NCBI RefSeq assembly: GCF_003955715.1
Contig: NZ_CP034463.1
Coordinates: forward strand, 1,922,001 to 1,986,000
DNA from: Streptomyces aquilus
Lineage (GTDB): Bacteria > Actinomycetota > Actinomycetes > Streptomycetales > Streptomycetaceae
DNA: 64,000 bases
Reading direction: 5' to 3'
Part shown: positions 58,007 through 64,000 of the stretch, piece after piece
Layout of the letters: every line of letters starts with the position of its first letter
Position numbering within the stretch: the first letter of the stretch is position 1
The notes under the pieces: model-generated
The model's database searches: none
What the model was told of the DNA's origin: nothing
What the model saw: only the letters and a program-made list of their open reading frames with translations
Made by a program: the position numbers and the translations under genes

Positions 58007-58929
58007 CAGGGGTGGGTCCGCAGGTACTTGGCGATTTCCTCGCGCTCCCAGGCGCCGTCGGCGACGACGACGCGGTAGCGGCGGGTGAGGGTGGCGCCGG
58101 GGGCGAGTTCGAGTTCGTCGTAGAAGGCCCAGGAGGGGGCCACGCCGGCGAACGGGTCGTTGCGGACGAACCAGTGGGCCGGATGGGCGCCCTGGGTGCC
58201 GAGGTGGTCGTTCTCGGGGGCGTGCTCGAAGACGAGGGTGGCGTGGCCGTCGGTGCCGTCGTGCTCGCCGGAGAAGGCCAGCCAGGGGGCCTGGGCGCCG
58301 AGCAGACCGGGGCCCTCGGCGTCCGGGGCGGTGATCCGGCCGTCACGGAAGGCGCGCGGGCCGCGCCAGAACAGGCCGGTGTACCCGGCGAGTTCGCGTC
58401 CGGCGGTGGTCGGGCTGCCGAAGACCAGCGGTTCGTCGCGCCGGTTGGTGATGGCGCTCGTCCAGGTCAGCGCCCAGGAGCCGGACTCGGGGTCGACGTC
58501 GTGGATCTCGATCCGGCGCCGCTCGTCCGCCCACAGCTCGCCGCTGTACGGATGCCAGGTGAGGCGCTCGGCGATGACGACCCGATCGTCGTGCGCGGCG
58601 ACCTCGTCGAAGGCGACGTGGGCCATCGAGCCGACCCGCTCAGGGAGTTCGAGGTACCCCTCGCCGTGCACATAGGAGTTGCCGCCCCACAGGTTGGCGC
58701 CCGAGACATGGGACGCGGTCAGGGACAGACCCTTGTGCCAGCGGTGGTCGTTCGGGCGGTAGTCGGTGACGACGTCCCCGGCCAGGGTCCGCAGCGGGTG
58801 GATGTACGGCTTGGGGGCCTCCCAGGCCGCTTCCGGGCGGTAGACGTACGCGAGCAGCTCGACGCCGGTGGCGGGGTCGGTGACGGTGATGCGGTCGCCG
58901 TGCGCGTGGACGATGCGCAGCGCGCTCAT
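58003..58929 (-). CDS. PmoA family protein (DUF6807)
   Basis: A 308-residue beta-sandwich protein of the PmoA/DUF6807 type: YIHPLRTLAGDVVTDYRPND, HRWHKGLSLTASHVSG, HAPENDHLGTQGAHPAHWFV. Such proteins accompany Gfo/Idh enzymes in sugar catabolism operons and may be epimerase-like or binding proteins. ATG 58929 overlaps the Gfo stop and its stop overlaps the cupin start, so the three are coupled. Confidence 0.82.
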   Translation of the reverse strand: MSALRIVHAHGDRITVTDPATGVELLAYVYRPEAAWEAPKPYIHPLRTLAGDVVTDYRPNDHRWHKGLSLTASHVSGANLWGGNSYVHGEGYLELPERVGSMAHVAFDEVAAHDDRVVIAERLTWHPYSGELWADERRRIEIHDVDPESGSWALTWTSAITNRRDEPLVFGSPTTAGRELAGYTGLFWRGPRAFRDGRITAPDAEGPGLLGAQAPWLAFSGEHDGTDGHATLVFEHAPENDHLGTQGAHPAHWFVRNDPFAGVAPSWAFYDELELAPGATLTRRYRVVVADGAWEREEIAKYLRTHPW

Positions 58930-60083
58930 GCGGGCACCCCCTCGCCGACGGCAGGAGCGGCGGCCGGGGCCCAGCCGGGGGCGTCGCCGTGCATGGCGGT
59001 GTAGAACGGGTCGCCGGGGCCGATCTCGCCCGCCTTCACCGTGACGTCCGTGAACGCCGACTTGTAGAGCGCGGCGACCAGTTCCAGGCTGGTGCGCCCG
59101 TCGGCGCCGCTGCTGCGCGGGCGTTCGCCGGCCCGCATGCTGGCGACGAGTTCGCGCAGCTGCTCCAGGTGCGAACTGGGCACGTCCGGGCCGAAGTCCC
59201 GCCAGGCGGCGGCCTCGTCGCCCGGCACGCCCACGGCCGGGGTGATGTGCCAGTTCGCGTTGGAGTGGCCGTACAGATGGGTGAGTTCGACGGTCGCGCG
59301 CTCGCAGTCGATGCGGATGCGGCTGACCTCGTCGGGGCTCAGGACGCTGTTCACGATCGTGGCCATGGTGCCGTTCCGGAAGCGGACCAGGGCGGTGGAG
59401 ACGTCCTCGGTCTCCACGTCGTGCACCAGCCGCGCGGCCATGGCGCGCACCTCGCTCCACGGGCCCAGCAGGTCCAGCATGAGGTCCATCTGGTGGATGC
59501 CGTGGCCCATGGCGGGGCCGCCGCCCTCGGTCGCCCAGCGGCCGCGCCAGGGCACGGAGTAGTAGGCGGTGTCGCGGTACCAGGTGGTCTGGCAGTGCGC
59601 GACGAGCGGTCGGCCCAGGGCCCCCTCGGCGAGCAGCCGGCTCACATGGCGGGTGCCCGAACCGAATCGGTGCTGGAAAACGATGGAGGAGTACGGACCG
59701 CTCTCCACACCCTCCTCCGCCTCCACCGCGGCGTAGTCGGCCAGCGTCGGCACCGGCGGCTTCTCGCACCAGACCCAGGCCCCGGCGCGCAGCGCGGCGA
59801 TGCTCTGCTCGCGGTGCAGGGTGGGCGGGGTGCAGATGGTGACCAGGTCGGGCCGCTGTTCGCGCAGCATGCGGTCGAGGTCGGTATAGGCGTGCGGAAT
59901 GCCGCCCGCCGCGCAGAACTCCTCGACGGCCGTGGCATCGATGTCGACGGCGGCGACCACCTCGGTCTCGCCCTCCTCGGCGAGCTCGGCCAGCGCGGGC
60001 AGATGGGAGCCGCGCGCGATGGCGCCGGTGCCGATGACGGCCGCGCGGATGCGGCGACCGTCGAGGGGAGTGAGGGGGGACAT
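58926..60083 (-). CDS. Gfo/Idh/MocA family oxidoreductase
   Basis: A 385-residue NAD(P)-dependent sugar or inositol dehydrogenase: AAVIGTGAIARGSHLPALAE (dinucleotide loop), ICTPPTLHREQSIAALRAGA, VWCEKPP (EKP motif), GHGIHQMDLMLDLLG (catalytic His region). ATG 60083 (MSPLTPLDGRRI) is the start; AGGAG lies about 13-16 nt upstream. First gene of the coupled operon. A LacI-type palindrome AAGCGCTT lies upstream at 60146-60153. Confidence 0.9.
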   Translation of the reverse strand: MSPLTPLDGRRIRAAVIGTGAIARGSHLPALAELAEEGETEVVAAVDIDATAVEEFCAAGGIPHAYTDLDRMLREQRPDLVTICTPPTLHREQSIAALRAGAWVWCEKPPVPTLADYAAVEAEEGVESGPYSSIVFQHRFGSGTRHVSRLLAEGALGRPLVAHCQTTWYRDTAYYSVPWRGRWATEGGGPAMGHGIHQMDLMLDLLGPWSEVRAMAARLVHDVETEDVSTALVRFRNGTMATIVNSVLSPDEVSRIRIDCERATVELTHLYGHSNANWHITPAVGVPGDEAAAWRDFGPDVPSSHLEQLRELVASMRAGERPRSSGADGRTSLELVAALYKSAFTDVTVKAGEIGPGDPFYTAMHGDAPGWAPAAAPAVGEGVPA

Positions 60084-60145
60084 GGGCGTGATCAGCACTC
60101 CTCTTACGAACGGCGGACAGCGCCGACGCCTGCCACCCGGCCAGC

Positions 60146-60153
60146 AAGCGCTT
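60146..60153. promoter_or_regulatory. candidate LacI/GalR-type operator
   Basis: GCAAGCGCTTTC centred at 60149/60150 contains AAGCGCTT, the usual LacI-family palindrome core. It lies 63 bp upstream of the Gfo start. A sugar-responsive LacI regulator for the operon is inferred; no such gene lies in the window. Confidence 0.45.
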
Positions 60154-60377
60154 TCTCTCCGCAGCAACCTAAGCGGCGGGACTATGACCGGTCAACAGGT
60201 CGTACTCCAGCCCACGGGGTCTTCTCACACCCTGGTCACCACCTTCCCCCGAAGCCCCCGTGCCGGGCCTGTCACCGCCGGACGCTAGGCTGCCCTCCAC
60301 ACCTGTGATCACCGTGGCCCGGCGGCTCGGTGTGCCCGTCGCTCCTCCCACGATCAGCGCTTGGACTCCGTACCTTC

Positions 60378-61253
60378 ATGTCTTGGTTTGAATCGCTCAT
60401 CCTCGGACTCGTCCAGGGGCTCACAGAGTTCCTCCCCGTCTCCTCCAGCGCGCATCTGCGGCTGACGGCGGCCTTCTTCGACTGGGAGGACCCGGGCGCG
60501 GCCTTCACGGCGATCACCCAGATCGGCACGGAGGCGGCCGTGCTGATCTACTTCCGCAAGGACATCGGGCGGATCATCTCGGCCTGGTTCCGGTCGCTGA
60601 CGAACAAGGCGATGCGCAGCGACCACGACGCCCAGATGGGCTGGCTGGTGATCGTCGGCTCGATCCCGATCGGCGTCCTCGGCGTCACCCTCAAGGACCA
60701 GATCGAGGGCCCGTTCCGCGATCTGCGCATCACCGCGACCATGCTGATCGTGGTCGGCGTCATCATCGGCATCGCCGACCGGATGGCCGCGCGCGACGAG
60801 AGCGGCGGCAAGCACCGGGCGCCCACCCAGCGCAAGTCCCTGGAGGACCTGGGCGTCCGGGACGGCCTGATCTTCGGCCTCTGCCAGGCCTGCGCCCTCA
60901 TCCCGGGCGTCTCCCGCTCCGGCGCCACCATCAGCGGCGGCCTCTTCATGGGCTACCGCCGCGAGGCCGCGGCCCGCTACTCCTTCCTCCTCGCCATCCC
61001 CGCGGTGCTGGCCTCCGGCCTGTTCGAGACCAAGGACGCACTGGAGGGCGGCCATGTGGAGTGGGGGCCGACGATCTTCGCGACCATCGTCGCCTTCGTC
61101 GTCGGATATGCCGTGATTGCCTGGTTCATGAAGTTCATCTCGACCAAGAGCTTCATGCCGTTCGTCTGGTACCGCATCGCGCTCGGCATCCTGGTCATCG
61201 TGCTGGTGTCGGTCGGCGCGCTCAGCCCGCACGCGGCGGAGTCGGCGGGCTGA
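60378..61253 (+). CDS. uppP: undecaprenyl-diphosphatase UppP/BacA
   Basis: A 291-residue integral membrane phosphatase. The two conserved motifs are present: QGLTEFLPVSSSAHLRLTAA near the N-terminus and PGVSRSGATISGGLFMGYRR in the second half. It recycles undecaprenyl pyrophosphate for peptidoglycan and wall synthesis and gives bacitracin resistance when overproduced. ATG 60378 (MSWFESLILG). It is monocistronic, about 294 bp from the divergent Gfo gene. Confidence 0.95.
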   Translation: MSWFESLILGLVQGLTEFLPVSSSAHLRLTAAFFDWEDPGAAFTAITQIGTEAAVLIYFRKDIGRIISAWFRSLTNKAMRSDHDAQMGWLVIVGSIPIGVLGVTLKDQIEGPFRDLRITATMLIVVGVIIGIADRMAARDESGGKHRAPTQRKSLEDLGVRDGLIFGLCQACALIPGVSRSGATISGGLFMGYRREAAARYSFLLAIPAVLASGLFETKDALEGGHVEWGPTIFATIVAFVVGYAVIAWFMKFISTKSFMPFVWYRIALGILVIVLVSVGALSPHAAESAG

Positions 61254-61388
61254 CACACCGGGCCCCCGAACCCGGGCCACCCCTACGGAATTCAACATGT
61301 TCGCCCAGTGAACTCCGTGACCAATCACATACGTTGTGCGTAGCCGTTCGGTAGCGCAGTGTCAGTGCTTGCCCCTAGGCTTGTCCGC

Positions 61389-61568
61389 ATGTCCCCCGAT
61401 TCCATGGCCTCTGGTTCCGTGCGGTCTGCTGCCGAAGTCAACGAGCAGATCCGTGCGCTGTGGCTGCGGGCGGGCGGTTCGCTGTCGACCCAGGAGCGCG
61501 AGGAGTACGAGCTGTTGGTGGTCGAGTGGGCGGCCGCGATCCGCGGCAATGTGATCGAGGCGGCCTGA
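61389..61568 (+). CDS. small conserved Streptomyces-type protein, 59 residues
   Basis: A 59-residue protein: MSPDSMASGSVRSAAEVNEQ, IRALWLRAGGSLSTQEREEY, ELLVVEWAAAIRGNVIEAA. It is helical and acidic with a Trp at two places, and looks like a conserved small actinobacterial protein rather than a shadow. Its function is unknown to me. ATG 61389. Confidence 0.65.
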   Translation: MSPDSMASGSVRSAAEVNEQIRALWLRAGGSLSTQEREEYELLVVEWAAAIRGNVIEAA

Positions 61569-61583
61569 CCCGGGCCGCCCGGC

Positions 61584-62162
61584 TCAGTCGTTGACGGCTC
61601 CGAAGCGCAGAACCCCGCCACTGGGCAGCAGATACGCCATACCCCGCTTCTCGGGCAGCACACCGCCCAGCGTCTCGGCGTCCGCCAGGCCGGAGACGCT
61701 CCACCCGACCAGTCCAAGGCTGAAGGGCGCCGCGCGGAACGCGTCCTGGCCGATGCCGGCCAGCCACGCGTCAGCCGCGGCGGACCGGAAGTACGGACCG
61801 TCCTCGAACTCCACACCGGCCTGCCGCAGAGCCGACAGCGGCACTCCGAACGCCAGCCAGTCGCCGCTGTCGTCACCGCCCCGCACCGCCGTGACGTCAC
61901 ACACGACGAGCTCCCCCGAAGGCAGCCGGACCCGGCCCAGGAGCTGCCCGAACTCCTCCAGAGCGGCGACCGTCCGCGGCACGGCCTCCTGGTCCTCCGG
62001 CTCCCGGTCCCGGTGCCCGTAGCAGCCGCACACCCCCGCCGCGCCCCACACCGCGTCCAGGACGGCCTGCAACCGGCCGTCGTCCGTCGACCCGACCTCG
62101 ATGGCCAGCTCGTAAGTGCCTTCGCCCCAGAACTGATGGCGGAAGAGGGCGGCATGAGTCAT
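61584..62162 (-). CDS. hypothetical protein, 192 residues
   Basis: A 192-residue protein beginning MTHAALFRHQFWGEGTYELA. It is alpha/beta with aromatic residues and no recognised catalytic motif; a DUF4241-like resemblance is weak. ATG 62162 is 43 bp from the divergent CPT-like gene. No signal peptide or membrane helix. Confidence 0.65.
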   Translation of the reverse strand: MTHAALFRHQFWGEGTYELAIEVGSTDDGRLQAVLDAVWGAAGVCGCYGHRDREPEDQEAVPRTVAALEEFGQLLGRVRLPSGELVVCDVTAVRGGDDSGDWLAFGVPLSALRQAGVEFEDGPYFRSAAADAWLAGIGQDAFRAAPFSLGLVGWSVSGLADAETLGGVLPEKRGMAYLLPSGGVLRFGAVND

Positions 62163-62205
62163 CCGCCCATCATCGCCCACCCCCGCGCCTCCTAAGATCC
62201 ACGCC

Positions 62206-62775
62206 ATGGAGCACCTCGACAGCGTCCCCCCGCGCCAGGGCCTCGTGATCTTCCTGAACGGCACCTCCAGTTCGGGCAAGTCGAGCATCGCGGCCGAACT
62301 GCTGAGGGTGCTCGACGAGCCGTACTTCCACATGCCCGTCGACGCGTTCCACGCGATGCGGTCGAGGGCGCCGGTGCCGCCGGACGAGCTGGGTACCGTG
62401 CTGCACCGCACCTGGCAGGGCTTCCACCGCGCGGTCGCCGGGATGGCCGCCGCGGGGAACAACGTCGTCGTCGACCATGTGCTCAGCGCCGAGTGGCGGC
62501 TCCGCGACTGCCTGTCCCTGTTCGTCCCGCAGGACGTGGTGCTCGTCGGGGTGCACTGCCCGCCGGAGGAGCTGGAGCGCCGCGAGCGCGAACGCGGCGA
62601 CCGGCCGGCCGGGCTCGCGGCACGTCAGCTGGAGCAGGTGCACTCCCACGGGATCTATGACATCGAGTGCGACACCAGCCGCGCCACCCCGCTGGAATGC
62701 GCCCTGCGCATCAGGGAGTTCCTGCCCGGCCGCCCGACGCCGACGGCGTTCGAGCGGCTGCGCGGGGAACGCTGA
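62206..62775 (+). CDS. chloramphenicol phosphotransferase-like kinase
   Basis: A 189-residue P-loop kinase: IFLNGTSSSGKSSIAAELL (Walker A), DAFHAMRSRAPVPP, GNNVVVDHVLSAEWRLRDCL, VLVGVHCPPEELERRERERG. This is the CPT-like family, related to the Streptomyces venezuelae chloramphenicol 3-O-phosphotransferase. The catalytic Asp (DAFH) is present. True substrate uncertain. It may be a small-molecule kinase rather than a resistance gene. Confidence 0.85.
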   Translation: MEHLDSVPPRQGLVIFLNGTSSSGKSSIAAELLRVLDEPYFHMPVDAFHAMRSRAPVPPDELGTVLHRTWQGFHRAVAGMAAAGNNVVVDHVLSAEWRLRDCLSLFVPQDVVLVGVHCPPEELERRERERGDRPAGLAARQLEQVHSHGIYDIECDTSRATPLECALRIREFLPGRPTPTAFERLRGER

Positions 62776-62784
62776 TCGCCCGGA

Positions 62785-64000
62785 TCAGCCGTCGAGCAGC
62801 TGGCAGGCTTCGCGGAAGTCGTCGTACGCCTCGCCGTACTGTTTGGCAGCGACGAAGAACATGGCTCGGTCCGTCAACGCCTCGCCCAGCACCCCGGGTT
62901 GAGCGAGACGGCGGGCAAGGGCCACCGACGCGGTGAAGAGGGGTCGCAGTGGCTTGAGGATGCGGTGGTGGCGACGCTCCCGGTGCACGGCGGCGCGGAC
63001 GACCAGTCTGCGGTGCTGGGCGATCAGTTCGGGGAGCGGGGTGGACGCGTCCTCCCGCAGTGCGGCGACCCGGTCCTCCAGCGCCCCCAGACCCTCGAAG
63101 TAGGCGTCCCTGACATCCGGCGACCAGTCCAGGTAGGGCGCGCCGAATCCGGGCCCCGGTGCCTGCGCGGTCGGTACGGGCTCCGCCGGCCGGCCTGACA
63201 GGGCGAACAGGGTGATCCACCAGGACAGGATGTTGCTCCAGCTCTTGCGCTCGCCGGTGAGGTCCAGCTCGGTGAGAAGGCCGAGGGCCTCCTGCCGGAC
63301 CACCACCGCTTCCGCCTGACGACCGGCGGTCGTCAACATCCGCCCGAGATGGACCAGTTGCCACACCTGGATCGCCAACGCGGTACTGTCCGTCGCGACT
63401 TCCGCCCGGGTGACGTCCACCAGCTCGGTAAAGGCGTCCAGAGCCGTCTCCCGCCATCCGGCGGCTTCCAGTGCGGCCACCCACTTCACCACCGACCAGA
63501 ACGAGTTGTCCCCCGGCGTCAACGGGCGCTCCGCCTCGACCGCCTTCCCGCAGATCGCGGCCGCCTCGCCGTACCGCCCCTCCTCGGCCAGGACCGCCGC
63601 CAGCCGTCCGTGCCCGTACGCGGGACTCCTCACCTGCCCGTGCTCGAAGCCCCAGCGCCCGGCCGCGGCCATCTCCTCGCAGACGGCGAACCCCTCCGCC
63701 CGGCGCCCCAGGGCGTAGAGGCCGTGCTGACAGGAGTCCAGCGCCCGGACCAGCAGCTCGGTCCGCCGCGGATCACCCTCGTCGATGCGCCGCGCCACGG
63801 CAGCCGCCTCCGCGTGCCGGGCCAGCCGTGCCTCCGGCAGATCACGGACGTCCGGCTCGTAGCCGTAGGACACCAGCGCCTCGGCCAGTTTCGGAACATA
63901 GGTCAGCGGACTCACCGCCGACAGCACCCGGTACGCCTCGACCTGCCGCGCGGTGCTCGGCCTGCCCGACTCCAGCAGCATCGTCCGCGCCCTGAGAACC
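62785..64000 (-). CDS. helical-repeat (TPR-like) protein, C-terminal part (cut by window edge)
   Basis: The frame is open to the right edge; the ATG at 63981 is probably internal (preceded by VLRART). About 400 residues are visible: repeats of the AYRVLSAVSPLTYVPKLAEAL and GRRAEGFAVCEEMAAAGRWG type, each helix-turn-helix with Ala/Leu/Tyr cores, as in TPR/SARP-like regulators. Such domains lie at the C-terminus of large regulators. No ATPase or DNA-binding domain is visible in the part seen. Confidence 0.75.
   Translation of the reverse strand, partial: VLRARTMLLESGRPSTARQVEAYRVLSAVSPLTYVPKLAEALVSYGYEPDVRDLPEARLARHAEAAAVARRIDEGDPRRTELLVRALDSCQHGLYALGRRAEGFAVCEEMAAAGRWGFEHGQVRSPAYGHGRLAAVLAEEGRYGEAAAICGKAVEAERPLTPGDNSFWSVVKWVAALEAAGWRETALDAFTELVDVTRAEVATDSTALAIQVWQLVHLGRMLTTAGRQAEAVVVRQEALGLLTELDLTGERKSWSNILSWWITLFALSGRPAEPVPTAQAPGPGFGAPYLDWSPDVRDAYFEGLGALEDRVAALREDASTPLPELIAQHRRLVVRAAVHRERRHHRILKPLRPLFTASVALARRLAQPGVLGEALTDRAMFFVAAKQYGEAYDDFREACQLLDG

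Noticed and set aside
1..64000. CRISPR arrays, tRNA/rRNA, insertion sequences, prophage
   Set aside because: No spaced direct repeats, no cloverleaf or rRNA sequence, no transposase, integrase or phage genes were noticed; the only short tandem repeats are at 10065-10156.

Overview
The window is high-GC actinobacterial chromosome, almost certainly Streptomyces. Third codon positions are nearly all G or C, GTG starts are frequent, and adjacent genes are often joined by 4-nt ATGA or GTGA overlaps. The gene set fits too: Imm21, an EF-Tu3-type tuf, SbcCD, UppP and HxlR/Lrp/ArsR-type regulators. No rRNA, tRNA, CRISPR array, transposase or phage gene was seen. Both ends cut genes: a DUF885 protein on the left and a helical-repeat protein on the right.

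Layout. 1-10.7 kb is mostly housekeeping: DUF885 (partial), an SDR, an orphan Imm21 protein, a rhodanese divergent from an Lrp/AsnC regulator, SbcC, SbcD, a YigZ/IMPACT protein, a SixA phosphatase in a coupled trio with a DUF6210-like protein and a degenerate CysRS/MshC-like protein, four 23-bp tandem repeats, and a CoA-binding protein. 33-41 kb holds AmrS, a PobA-like hydroxylase, an ArsR/CDF metal pair, YbaK/EbsC, an XRE-cupin/EamA pair, two hexapeptide-repeat proteins and DedA. 41-50.7 kb holds a secreted carboxylesterase and GH3 glycosidase, a sigma-like/zinc-finger/RICIN membrane protein, a thioesterase, a lipo/membrane protein and an MFS transporter. 50.7-64 kb holds a spermidine-synthase-like protein, tuf3, an AlkD-like protein, TVP38/TMEM64, thiolase/HxlR, an alpha/beta hydrolase, a Gfo/Idh-PmoA-cupin operon, UppP, small hypotheticals, a CPT-like kinase and the partial repeat protein.

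The centre (about 10.7-33.0 kb) is one accessory system in two divergent operons that share a 207-bp promoter region (16731-16937). The minus-strand operon encodes a pseudokinase-GTPase fusion, a GAP1-like partner, a MotA/TolQ-like and a MotB/ExbD-like membrane pair, and a short reading frame carrying half of an effector-associated domain (EAD). The plus-strand operon encodes an EAD-CHAT protease, a RING-like double treble-clef protein, an E1, an EAD-UbL-E2 fusion, a JAB/JAMM peptidase, an unknown protein, an FtsH-like AAA ATPase without a protease domain, a MoxR ATPase, several small or repeat-rich partners, and a large beta-propeller protein with a degenerate vWA end. It thus combines a complete-looking ubiquitin-type conjugation cassette (E1, E2, E3 candidate, deconjugase) with an NTPase ternary system of the MoxR-vWA-propeller/FtsH type and a caspase-like effector. 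The shared EAD suggests physical links between them. The families are individually known from comparative genomics (conflict systems described by Aravind and colleagues). The combination, and the EAD fused to E2, are the most notable findings. A role in conflict or programmed death is inference.
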